From Bacillota bacterium (GTDB lineage: Bacteria > Bacillota > Clostridia > Acetivibrionales > DTU013): a stretch of DNA of 64,000 nucleotides. The translations under genes were made by a program, and so were the position numbers. Shown here one piece after another: positions 50,226-58,418 of the stretch (positions are counted from its first letter, which is position 1; every line of letters starts with the position of its first letter). The stretch covers positions 1-64,000 of the forward strand of contig JAEYON010000145.1 in assembly GCA_023411645.1 (NCBI GenBank), in the 5' to 3' direction. The notes beneath the pieces are model-generated. The model was not told where the DNA came from. It was given only the letters and a program-made list of their open reading frames with translations, and searched no databases.

Positions 50226-51223
50226 ATTTTTCCCCTCCTCCGCTCAAAAGCTGCCTTCTGCAGAAGCCAGCATGCGCTGTAATGTTCCGTGCCGATGTCG
50301 GTATATTCCGGCATCCTGTCCAGACATATCTTCATGCAGTTGTCACATCGGGGAGCAAAAGGGCAGCCTGTCGGCGGATTAAGCATATCCACCGGTGTGC
50401 CCTGGATGGGAACAAGTCTCTGATGCTCTTTGTCCGTCAGCTTTGGAATGCTGCGTAGCAGTCCCTTTGTATATTCATGCTGAGGATTATAAAAAATTTC
50501 ATCTGTTGTTCCATATTCAACGATTTTCCCAGCGTACATGACGGCAATTTTTTTACACATGCTGGCAACAATACCAAGATCATGAGTAATCATTATTATT
50601 GACATGCCAATTTTATTTTTCAGTTCAATCATAAGTTCCAGTATTTGCGCCTGGATCGTCACGTCCAGTGCCGTTGTTGGTTCATCGGCTATAAGAAGCT
50701 TCGGCTCACAGGCCAACGCGATTGCAATCATGACCCTTTGGCGCATTCCGCCTGAAAGCTCATGAGGATACTGCTTCAATCTCTTTTCAGGTTCGTTGAT
50801 CCCAACCAGTTTTAATAGCTCTATTGCCCGTTCATGCGCCTGTTTCCTGTTCTTAGACGTATGCAGCATGATGACCTCTTTGATCTGGTTTCCAATGGTA
50901 TATACGGGATTAAGACTTGTCATTGGATCCTGAAAAATAATACTTGTCTCATTTCCTCTGATTTTTCGCATATCTGCCTCTGACAGATCATTGATCCGAT
51001 GACCGTTGAAGTCGATAGTCCCGCCGATGATCTTCCCGGGATGAGCAGTAAGCCCCATTACAGAGTACGCAGTGACACTTTTTCCGCTGCCGCTTTCACC
51101 GACAATACCAAGGACATCTCCTTCATCAAGGGAGATGGAAACATCATTGAGTGCCTTAACCTCTCCTGCCGGAGTAAAGAAGGATAGGCGTAAATTTTTT
51201 ATATCAAGTAAAATTTTACTCAT
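50222..51223 (-). CDS. oppD: Oligopeptide ABC transporter ATPase OppD
   Basis: 333 residues. Walker A IVGESGSGKSVTAYSVMG, Q-loop IIFQDPMTSLNP, signature LSGGMRQRVMIAIALACEPK, Walker B LLIADEPTTALDVT, H-loop IMITHDLG. The C-terminal tail has GCPFAPRCDNCMKIC. Works with OppF as ATPase heterodimer. Confidence 0.95.
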   Translation of the reverse strand: MSKILLDIKNLRLSFFTPAGEVKALNDVSISLDEGDVLGIVGESGSGKSVTAYSVMGLTAHPGKIIGGTIDFNGHRINDLSEADMRKIRGNETSIIFQDPMTSLNPVYTIGNQIKEVIMLHTSKNRKQAHERAIELLKLVGINEPEKRLKQYPHELSGGMRQRVMIAIALACEPKLLIADEPTTALDVTIQAQILELMIELKNKIGMSIIMITHDLGIVASMCKKIAVMYAGKIVEYGTTDEIFYNPQHEYTKGLLRSIPKLTDKEHQRLVPIQGTPVDMLNPPTGCPFAPRCDNCMKICLDRMPEYTDIGTEHYSACWLLQKAAFERRRGKI

Positions 51224-51233
51224 AGATTTAACC

Positions 51234-52283
51234 TCAATTCTTCAGTTTTGGATCAAAAGCATCCCGAAGCCCATCTCCAATAAGATTGAACGATAGAATT
51301 ATCAGACTGATCATAATAGCGGGCGCCAACAATCTGTGCGGGTAGGAAGATATTCCTCCTATTGCCTGGGAAGCCATTGACCCCAGTGATGGCATTGGTG
51401 CTGCAACACCAATTCCAATAAAGCTAAGGAAGCTTTCTGTAAATATGGAGGACGGGATCTGCAATGTTACGGTAACGATCAGCGTCCCCATGCAGTTTGT
51501 AAGCAGGTGTTTCCTTATAATCCTTCCATGGCTTGCGCCCAGTGCCCTTGCCGCCGTGACAAATTCCTGCTCCTTGAGGGTCATTATTTGGCTTCTGACG
51601 ATCCTGGCCATTCCTACCCAATATAGCAATGCAAAAACAATAAATATACAAATCAAACCAACGCCAATAGTATTAATCCAATTAAAAGCCGGCGACGAGT
51701 TGGCCAAACTCTGCAGGGGATACTTCAATGTCACCATTAGCAGGATGATGATCAGGATATCCGGTACTGTGTAAATAATATCTACCAGCCGCATCATAAT
51801 CATGTCCAGCTTGCCGCCAAAGTAGCCGGCAACTGAGCCGTATATAGAACCAATCAGCAATACCAGTAAGCTGGCCACAATACCTACCAGTAATGAAACA
51901 CGGCTTCCCATCATCAGACGGATCATTATGTCACGTCCCAGTGCATCTGTGCCGAGAATATGGGGGAAAACATTCTCTCCGGCGCTCTTCAGTGCCAGCT
52001 CATCCTGCGAATATTCCATCAGGCCCAGATTTTCACTCCCTCTGATTTGTTGTTCATAACTATAGGGATAGAAAAAGGGAATGACAAATGCAAATATCAT
52101 CACGAACATAATAACGACCAAGCTTACCATCGCTATCTTATTCTTCCTGAACCTGCGCAAACCATCCTTCCAGAAGCTGACACCACCGCGCATTACGACA
52201 AGGCTCTGCTTTTCATCCTCGCCGGCAGGCAAGAAGTCAGAGACATCCAGCTGTAAACTAAGTGGTTTTTTCACGTCCATCAT
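51234..52283 (-). CDS. oppC: Oligopeptide ABC transporter permease OppC
   Basis: 349 residues with six predicted helices and an N-terminal extension of 40 residues. Core sequence GTDALGRDIMIRLMMGSRVS and the EAA loop ARALGASHGRIIRKHLLTNC are family hallmarks. The gene lies 10 bases before oppD and after the triplicated repeat that separates it from oppB. Confidence 0.94.
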   Translation of the reverse strand: MMDVKKPLSLQLDVSDFLPAGEDEKQSLVVMRGGVSFWKDGLRRFRKNKIAMVSLVVIMFVMIFAFVIPFFYPYSYEQQIRGSENLGLMEYSQDELALKSAGENVFPHILGTDALGRDIMIRLMMGSRVSLLVGIVASLLVLLIGSIYGSVAGYFGGKLDMIMMRLVDIIYTVPDILIIILLMVTLKYPLQSLANSSPAFNWINTIGVGLICIFIVFALLYWVGMARIVRSQIMTLKEQEFVTAARALGASHGRIIRKHLLTNCMGTLIVTVTLQIPSSIFTESFLSFIGIGVAAPMPSLGSMASQAIGGISSYPHRLLAPAIMISLIILSFNLIGDGLRDAFDPKLKN

Positions 52284-52302
52284 TGATCGTCAACACTCCT
52301 TT

Positions 52303-52452
52303 TTGTATGTTTTAATAGAAATCCGCGCCTAAAGGGCACTAAACATACTACCTTGTATGTTTTAATGGAAATCCGCGCCTAAAGGGCGCTAAACATACTA
52401 TCTTGTATGTTTTAATGGAAATCCGCGCCTAAAGGGCGCTAAACATACTACC
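52303..52452 (-). repeat. Three tandem 50-bp palindromic repeats between oppB and oppC
   Basis: Copies at 52303-52352, 52353-52402 and 52403-52452, with no spacer; copies 2 and 3 differ at one base, copy 1 at two more. Each carries an outer arm GTATGTTTTA / TAAACATAC and an inner arm GCGCC / GGCGC. In copy 1 the inner change gives a G-U pair in the RNA of the opp transcript, so the RNA hairpin is conserved. The third copy touches the oppB stop codon. Confidence 0.85.
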
Positions 52453-53369
52453 TATTTCAGTTTAATACGCGGGTCAATGATCTTATATGCAATGTCAACC
52501 AGCAAGTTCATGGATATAATCAGCATTGCCAGAAATATTGTAGTTCCCATGATCATTGTATAATCCCTGTTAATAATCGAGCTGATAAAATCATTGCCCA
52601 GCCCCGGTATTGTAAATATTTTTTCTACAACAAAGCTGCCTGTCAGCGTGTATGCAAGAAGCGGCCCAAGATAGGTGACTACAGGCAGTATGGCATTTCG
52701 CAGGGCATGCTTGAATAAACTGACAAATTGCGATAATCCTTTCGCCTTCGCCGTACGCATATAATCCTGTCCTAGAACCTCCAGCATGCTCGAGCGCATC
52801 AGCCTTGTAATATAGGCCGACGGATAAAAGGCCAGAGCAGCCACCGGCATGATATAATGCAGCGGGGAGCTAAGCCCGTATGTTGGCAGCCAGCCAAGCT
52901 TGACACTGAATATCACCATCAGCACGGTTGATACAACAAAGCTTGGTATCGCAATGCCTGAGGTGGAAATGACAATTATGACATTGTCGATCCATTTTCC
53001 TCTGTTAAGGGCCGCAATACTCCCCAACGGCACCCCTGTCAACACAGCCAGGAGTATGGCCAATCCGCCCACTTTGGCAGATACCTTAAAGCCGGTTGAT
53101 ATGATTTGGATCACTGTCCGCCCCCTCTGCTTGATAGAAGGACCAAAATCACCGCGTATTGCCTTTTCCATATAATTTTTATACTGAACGATTAAAGGCT
53201 TATCCAAACCGTATTTTTCATTCAAAGCTTTCAGCGTAGCCTCAGACGGGGTTTTCTCCGATAGAAACGGACCGCCCGGCACCAAATTCATCAGTGCAAA
53301 TGTAATACTCGCTACCAGTAATAAGGTTACAAGAGCAAGCAAAACTCTCTTAATTACATATATCCCCAT
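52452..53369 (-). CDS. oppB: Oligopeptide ABC transporter permease OppB
   Basis: 305 residues from the ATG at 53369 (AAAGGGTG upstream). Six predicted helices, the typical start YVIKRVLLALVTLLLVASIT, the large loop, and the EAA motif AKAKGLSQFVSLFKHALRNA. First gene of the operon, so the promoter should lie in 53370-53760. No clear promoter stands out in that A/T-rich stretch, which otherwise holds only the leuB hairpin. Confidence 0.94.
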   Translation of the reverse strand: MGIYVIKRVLLALVTLLLVASITFALMNLVPGGPFLSEKTPSEATLKALNEKYGLDKPLIVQYKNYMEKAIRGDFGPSIKQRGRTVIQIISTGFKVSAKVGGLAILLAVLTGVPLGSIAALNRGKWIDNVIIVISTSGIAIPSFVVSTVLMVIFSVKLGWLPTYGLSSPLHYIMPVAALAFYPSAYITRLMRSSMLEVLGQDYMRTAKAKGLSQFVSLFKHALRNAILPVVTYLGPLLAYTLTGSFVVEKIFTIPGLGNDFISSIINRDYTMIMGTTIFLAMLIISMNLLVDIAYKIIDPRIKLK

Positions 53370-53396
53370 CAAGACACCCTTTCTTGATAAAACCAA

Positions 53397-53760
53397 AGAT
53401 TAAAATAGTCAATAAAATAGGTTACATAATATCAATAGTTTACATAATGCATCTTCATTCACGCATTCTTTCCTTGCATGAATTATAAAGCATAAACACT
53501 CCAAAACCTTTATTTTGAACGCCTGTGCCAGCACATCATTGATAGTTTAACATCAAATATTTCTATTTACAATGGGTTACATAATATTACCTGGATTTTA
53601 AAATCAAGCCTTTATCAGAATGCTTTTAGGAATACATCAGATATTATGTTTGCTAACAGACAATAAACAACCTGCGTATACATAAAATTTACATTTATCT
53701 ATACGCAGGTTATCAATTCGTCAATCTATTGAATAATTCACTTCAGTTCAAAATACAACA
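53397..53760. other. Intergenic region between opp and leu genes
   Basis: A/T-rich DNA without a supported gene. It contains the hairpin at 53669-53711 that ends the leu transcript and presumably the opp promoter, which I cannot place. The GGTTACATAATAT motif occurs at 53430 and again (GGTTACATAATATTACC) at 53576. Confidence 0.35.
53669..53711 (-). terminator. Terminator-like hairpin downstream of leuB
   Basis: AACCTGCGTATA pairs perfectly with TATACGCAGGTT over a 19-base loop. On the leu strand TTGTTTATTG follows. The stem is 50 bases beyond leuB. Confidence 0.6.
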
Positions 53761-54867
53761 TTATATTTGATTAAAGCTAGAAAGGTTTCTGATCTCATTG
53801 GTGATAAGTCCGCCCATCTCCCTTGTTCCGACCAGCGTATCCCCTTTTGCTGCAATATCTCCGGTACGGTACCCTTTTTCCAGAACCTTGATCACCGCAT
53901 TCTCCACCAGCTCAGCCGCAGCGTTCTGATTTAGCGAATATCGAAGCAACATAGCTGCAGATAGAATTGTTGCAATCGGATTTGCCTTATCCTGCCCCGC
54001 AATATCCGGCGCAGAACCGTGAATTGGTTCATATAGCCCCAATGATCCACTTCCAAGACTTGCTGACGGAAGCATTCCGATGGAACCTGTGATCATAGAC
54101 GCTTCATCCGACAAAATGTCACCGAAAAGGTTTGATGTAACGATGACATCAAACTGTTTTGGATCCCGTATCAGCTGCATGGCTGCATTATCTACATAGA
54201 GGTGATTGAGCGTGACCTGGGGGTATTCCTTTGAGACCTTTACAACTACCTCTCTCCAAAGCTTAGAGCTTTCCAGTACATTGGCCTTATCAACCGATGT
54301 GACAATTCCCCGGCGTTTGCCTGCTGCCTCAAAGGCAATTCTGGCAATACGCTCGATCTCCCCTACAGTGTATTTTTCCGTATCATATGCAGCTTCATCT
54401 GCTGTTCCGCGGTTGTTACGGCCCCTCTCTCCAAAATATATGCCTCCCGTCAGTTCCCTGACAACAAGTATATCAATTTGATCTCCGATGATCTCAGCTT
54501 TAAGAGGAGAAGCTTCTTTCAATGCCTTGTAAATAATTGCCGGCCTCAGATTTGCAAAAAGCCCCAGTCCTGCACGAATACCCAGAAGTCCGGCTTCCGG
54601 CGTCTTGCCACTCGGCAGACCTTCCCACTTCGGTCCGCCGACAGCTCCCAAAAGAACCGCATCACTTTCACGGCAGGTTTTCAGCGTTGCCTGCGGCAAC
54701 GGCTCTCCGAAAGCATCTATGGCACACCCGCCCATCAGCTCTTCACAAAACTTGAAATCAATACCTTTCAGTTCTCCCACGGCATTAAGGACGGCGATAG
54801 TCTGATCAACCACCTCCGGTCCGATTCCATCCCCTTTTAAAACAGCAATGTTATATCGCGCTCCCAT
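53761..54867 (-). CDS. leuB: 3-isopropylmalate dehydrogenase
   Basis: Oxidatively decarboxylates 3-isopropylmalate in leucine synthesis. 368 residues. Motifs are VLKGDGIGPEVVDQ, the NAD loop GAVGGPKWEGLPSGKTPEAG, RELTGGIYFGERGRN, VDKANVLESSKLWREVV and EPIHGSAPDIAGQDKANPIA. Last of leuC-leuD-leuB; leuA is not in the window. Confidence 0.97.
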   Translation of the reverse strand: MGARYNIAVLKGDGIGPEVVDQTIAVLNAVGELKGIDFKFCEELMGGCAIDAFGEPLPQATLKTCRESDAVLLGAVGGPKWEGLPSGKTPEAGLLGIRAGLGLFANLRPAIIYKALKEASPLKAEIIGDQIDILVVRELTGGIYFGERGRNNRGTADEAAYDTEKYTVGEIERIARIAFEAAGKRRGIVTSVDKANVLESSKLWREVVVKVSKEYPQVTLNHLYVDNAAMQLIRDPKQFDVIVTSNLFGDILSDEASMITGSIGMLPSASLGSGSLGLYEPIHGSAPDIAGQDKANPIATILSAAMLLRYSLNQNAAAELVENAVIKVLEKGYRTGDIAAKGDTLVGTREMGGLITNEIRNLSSFNQI

Positions 54868-54889
54868 GTTATTCCCCTCCTCACCTGTT

Positions 54890-55375
54890 CTACTTCAGGC
54901 TGATATAGTTTATAAGTCCGTCGGCGGCAATAATCTTCTGCATGAATTCCGGGAACGGAACGCCCTTGTGCGAAACGCCTTTTGTTCGATTATTGATCAC
55001 TCCGGTATCAAAATCAATTTCCAGTGTGTCACCCTCGGATATATCTTCAGCGGCCTCCGGGCTTTCAATGATCGGCAGGCCGATATTGATGGCGTTACGG
55101 TAAAATATCCTTGCGAAGGTCTTCGCAATGACACAGGAGATGCCCGATGCCTTGATCGCTATCGGAGCATGCTCCCTTGATGAACCGCAGCCGAAATTGG
55201 TGCCCGCCACCATGATATCACCTTTTTGCACCCTGCCGACAAAAGTAGTATCCAGATCCTCCATGCAATGGGCTGCCAGCTCAGCCGGATCCGTCGTATT
55301 CAAATACCTTGCAGGTATAATCACATCGGTATCTACGTTATTTCCATATTTAATAACCTTACCCTGAACCTTCAT
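54890..55375 (-). CDS. leuD: 3-isopropylmalate dehydratase small subunit
   Basis: Swivel domain of isopropylmalate isomerase, 161 residues. GKVIKYGNNVDTDVIIPARY, GTNFGCGSSREHAPIAIKAS and FYRNAINIGLPII are the family motifs. It pairs with LeuC encoded about 97 bases upstream. Confidence 0.97.
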   Translation of the reverse strand: MKVQGKVIKYGNNVDTDVIIPARYLNTTDPAELAAHCMEDLDTTFVGRVQKGDIMVAGTNFGCGSSREHAPIAIKASGISCVIAKTFARIFYRNAINIGLPIIESPEAAEDISEGDTLEIDFDTGVINNRTKGVSHKGVPFPEFMQKIIAADGLINYISLK

Positions 55376-55471
55376 AATTTATCCTCCATTTCTTGCTGTA
55401 GCTAAAGCATGCTTGATGCTGACCGGACGCTGTCCATAAATATCTTTAGCTATCTGAATATATTATGCTGC

Positions 55472-56752
55472 CTAAAGCTCCTGCGGCGATACAATTCTGC
55501 CTGCGATGGCTGTTGCTGCGGCAATGGCCGGACTTGCCAGATACACTTCGCTTTCAGGATGACCCATCCTTCCAACAAAATTTCTGTTTGTTGTGGATAC
55601 TGCCCTCTCACCTTTTGCCAGAATACCCATGTGCCCTCCCAGACAAGGCCCACAGGTAGGTGTGCTGACTGCGGCGCCCGCATCAATAAATATGTCGAAT
55701 AAGCCTTCATTCATAGACTGCTTCCAGATCTTCTGGGTAGCCGGGATAATGATGCACCTTACATCCGGATGCACCTTGCGGCCTTTAAGTACCTGTGCCG
55801 CAATCCGCATATCCTCAATCCTTCCATTGGTACAGGAACCGATGACTACCTGGTCGATTTTTACATCCCCAACCTGATCAATAGTTCTGGCACGGTCCGG
55901 CAATGGCGGAAACGCAACAGTCGGCTTAATATCTCCAAGCTCAATCACATATTCGGCACTGTATACCGCATCCTCATCAGCAGTATACACTTTGTATGGT
56001 TTTGTCGAATGCTCGGCAACATAGGTCAGAGTTTTTTCATCAACCTGGAAAATACCGTTCTTGGCACCCGCTTCAATAGCCATGTTCGCCATAGTGAATC
56101 TATCGTCCATGGATAAGCTGCTTAGTCCATCTCCCGTAAACTCCATAGACTTATAAAGCGCTCCGTCCACCCCGATCATCCCAATGATATGCAAAATGAA
56201 ATCCTTGCCGCTGACCCACTTACCTGGCTTCCCTTTCAATTGAAACCGTATCGCTTCCGGCACCTTGAACCAGGCTTCGCCGGTAGCCATGCCAGCTGCC
56301 ATATCCGTGCTCCCAATTCCGGTGGAAAATGCTCCAAGCGCGCCATAGGTACAGGTATGCGAATCAGCTCCGATGACAACGTCGCCCGGTACTACCAAGC
56401 CCTTTTCCGGAAGCAGCGCATGCTCCACTCCCATCTGTCCGATTTCAAAAAAATTAACAATGCCCATCTCTTTGGCAAATTCCCTTATATATTTCACCTG
56501 CTCTGCAGATTTGATATCTTTATTTGGAGTAAAATGATCGGGCACAATAGCAATCTTCGACTTGTCAAAAACGTGATCCATACCAATTTTACGAAACTCT
56601 TTAACTGCCACGGGCGTTGTTATATCATTTCCAAGCACCATGTCCAACCGGGCCATGATCAGCTGACCCGCTTCCACCCTGTCCAATCCCGCATGGTCTG
56701 CCAGAATTTTCTGAGTCATTGTCATTGCGCCGCTGCTTTTTTGATTGTTCAT
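55472..56752 (-). CDS. leuC: 3-isopropylmalate dehydratase large subunit
   Basis: Holds the [4Fe-4S] cluster. The ATG at 56752 has GGAGG 8 bases upstream; the product is 426 residues. Cluster Cys are in IGSCTNGRIEDMR and STPTCGPCLGGHMGILA; substrate site GADSHTCTYGALGAFSTGIG. This length is the homoaconitase/LeuC-type seen in Clostridia and Archaea. Downstream of the AraC-type regulator gene. Confidence 0.97.
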   Translation of the reverse strand: MNNQKSSGAMTMTQKILADHAGLDRVEAGQLIMARLDMVLGNDITTPVAVKEFRKIGMDHVFDKSKIAIVPDHFTPNKDIKSAEQVKYIREFAKEMGIVNFFEIGQMGVEHALLPEKGLVVPGDVVIGADSHTCTYGALGAFSTGIGSTDMAAGMATGEAWFKVPEAIRFQLKGKPGKWVSGKDFILHIIGMIGVDGALYKSMEFTGDGLSSLSMDDRFTMANMAIEAGAKNGIFQVDEKTLTYVAEHSTKPYKVYTADEDAVYSAEYVIELGDIKPTVAFPPLPDRARTIDQVGDVKIDQVVIGSCTNGRIEDMRIAAQVLKGRKVHPDVRCIIIPATQKIWKQSMNEGLFDIFIDAGAAVSTPTCGPCLGGHMGILAKGERAVSTTNRNFVGRMGHPESEVYLASPAIAAATAIAGRIVSPQEL

Positions 56753-56901
56753 AATAAAAACCTCCACTCCCAGAAACTTCACTTATTCCTATGCTCTAAA
56801 ACACCTTTATTATTCTCAAAAAGCTTTGATATCTCATTATACAGTCCAAAACATCAGGATTCTTCCTGTTATTTACCGTCATTGCGTAATAATTTACATG
56901 T

Positions 56902-56930
56902 TTTTTAACCTGATCCTGAGGCAGCGTCAA
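56902..56930 (-). promoter_or_regulatory. Candidate promoter of leuCDB
   Basis: TTGACG (56930-56925) and TAAAAA (56907-56902) on the minus strand with 17-base spacing. I do not see a T-box or a leader peptide rich in Leu in the 150 bases before leuC. Confidence 0.35.
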
Positions 56931-56938
56931 TTCTCTCA

Positions 56939-57829
56939 TCAAGAACGAAGCTTCATTTTTCTGTATTGAAGAGGCGTATAATTTGTGAACTTTTTAAACA
57001 TTTCATTAAATCGCTGCTGGTTGGAGAATCCTACATTCAGAGCAATGTCACTGATTTTTTGGCCTGTATCCTCCAGCAGTTCTTTGGCTCTTTCGATACG
57101 TACCTTTAAAAGATAATTGATTGGGCTCATTCCGGTTTCTTCCTTAAAGGCCCTTGTAAAATAGCTTGGACTGAGGAATACAAATCCGGCGATATCCCCG
57201 AGAGAAATGTCACGCTCAAAGTTGGTATGGATAAAATTAATGGAAATGTTGATCAGTTCCTTGAGCTTAGGGCTTTTTGATTTGATACTGTTTTCCCACT
57301 CCATTTTAAGTGCGCGGGAAAGCAGCACAAACAGTTCCATGACAAGCAGGTAATTAAGAAACTCGCTGCCCGGTTCGCTGCTATCGCGCTCTTTCAGTAT
57401 CCTGTTGAGCAAAACGACGATCTCATTCTTCTGGCTGACTTTGAGCGTAATATATGGCCCTGTCTCCTTGCTGCTAATGAAATTCAGAAAATCCTCAAGC
57501 GGTACTTCGGAAAATTTTCCATTGATTCTATTTTCAAAGGTAAAGTTCAGCACAATAAATTCGCAGCCACTTTCCGACTTCACAGTGAATTTATGGTACT
57601 GCAGCGGCTTAATGATAACGATATCATTCGGCCCAAGTTTAACATGACGCCCCGAAATTTCAAAGACAGCATACCCCTTTTTCATGTACACCATCTCATA
57701 ATTCTCGTGTATGTTCGGCTCCATGGACCAAGTGATGTCTTGTATCCTTTCCAGAGTTTTTACAATTACCGGCAAAAAATTGGAGGAGTCTAACAAGCTT
57801 TCCCATGCCTTCGGTAAAAGCTTCTCCAT
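56939..57829 (-). CDS. AraC-family transcriptional regulator
   Basis: 296 residues from the ATG at 57829 (GGGTGATGTA upstream). The N-terminal cupin-like ligand domain (about 35-100, ENYEMVYMKKGYAVFEISGR) and C-terminal double HTH (about 195-296, FERDISLGDIAGFVFLSPSY and RAKELLEDTGQKISDIALNV) are intact. Lies immediately upstream of leuCDB in the same direction and may control it or a nearby unseen gene. Ligand unknown. Confidence 0.9.
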   Translation of the reverse strand: MEKLLPKAWESLLDSSNFLPVIVKTLERIQDITWSMEPNIHENYEMVYMKKGYAVFEISGRHVKLGPNDIVIIKPLQYHKFTVKSESGCEFIVLNFTFENRINGKFSEVPLEDFLNFISSKETGPYITLKVSQKNEIVVLLNRILKERDSSEPGSEFLNYLLVMELFVLLSRALKMEWENSIKSKSPKLKELINISINFIHTNFERDISLGDIAGFVFLSPSYFTRAFKEETGMSPINYLLKVRIERAKELLEDTGQKISDIALNVGFSNQQRFNEMFKKFTNYTPLQYRKMKLRS

Positions 57830-57901
57830 TACATCACCCACTCTCAGAGTAAATTATACCATGAACTGTTTGTAAAAGAAAAATAATTTTATCTGCTTTT
57901 G

Positions 57902-57931
57902 TTGTTAACTTCCTCATTTTTGTGGTAAAAT
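57902..57931 (+). promoter_or_regulatory. Candidate promoter of the riboswitch-controlled adhesin
   Basis: TTGTTA (57902-57907) and TAAAAT (57926-57931) with 18-base spacing, 32 bases before the riboswitch core. Confidence 0.4.
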
Positions 57932-57959
57932 TAAATAACCTGTTATGTTAATATTTTAT

Positions 57960-58066
57960 GTTATTGAAAGGGCAAACCGACTGAAAAGCCGGGACGCAAA
58001 GCCAGGAGTCTAAAGCATATCGCTATGATCGTCCGGTCGCCATATTTATTGTATGAGCGGCTTTTT
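57960..58066 (+). ncRNA. Cyclic-di-GMP-I (GEMM) riboswitch
   Basis: The conserved core is visible: GGGCAAACC (57970-57978), a P2 stem with GAAA tetraloop (57983-57986), GGGACGCAAAGCC (57991-58003), a CTAAAGC tetraloop receptor (58010-58016) and a long P3 hairpin ending in GTCCGGTCGCC. A run GGCTTTTTT (58059-58066) follows and could belong to an expression platform. It lies about 110 bases upstream of the adhesin, so c-di-GMP probably controls adhesin production. Sense of regulation (on or off) not determinable by eye. Confidence 0.88.
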
Positions 58067-58176
58067 TATTTGCCGGATAACAGGAAGGTTAACCACGTTT
58101 TCCTTAAAGCGAGGCTGAAAACAGAGAGCTTACCTCCATAATAATGTAAGCAATATTATTATTGGGGTGAGTGCTT

Positions 58177-58392
58177 ATGTTAAAAACAAAAAATGTAGTC
58201 GCCATTATTACAATTATTGCAGTACTATCATTTGTATTCGGCAGTACCGTCATATTTGCAGATAGCTCTGCAGGTGAAGACATCCTCCTGAAAGCCAGTG
58301 ACGCAGGCACAGTTTCATTTGGAATAAATGTTGTGGAAGGGCCCGGTACAGTATTGGCTAAACATCGTCGGGCGAAGTATTATACACTATAA
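58177..58392 (+). pseudogene. Adhesin N-terminal part (frame 1, with signal peptide)
   Basis: The ATG at 58177 (GGGGTGA 6 bases upstream) opens a signal peptide (KNVVAIITIIAVLSFVFGST, VIFADSS) and about 40 residues with SFGINVVEGPGTVLAKHRRA before TAA at 58390-58392. The same stretch in the next frame (58362 onward) reads EVLYTITENGTYTFDMGTNI and continues the repeat protein. A single-base frameshift between 58362 and 58389 therefore separates signal peptide from repeats. Either the gene is broken, the frame is shifted in translation, or the sequence has an error. Confidence 0.8.
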
Positions 58393-58418
58393 CTGAAAAC
58401 GGCACATATACTTTTGAC

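Noticed and set aside
52303..52452. CRISPR array
   Set aside because: Three copies directly adjoin without unique spacers, inside an operon, and no cas gene is present. They are tandem palindromes.
56189..56908. 239-codon plus-strand frame over leuC
   Set aside because: Shadow of the well-supported leuC; no motif or ribosome binding site.
56761..56938. T-box or leucine leader upstream of leuC
   Set aside because: No T-box consensus, no Leu-rich leader peptide and no specifier-loop-like structure could be identified by eye.
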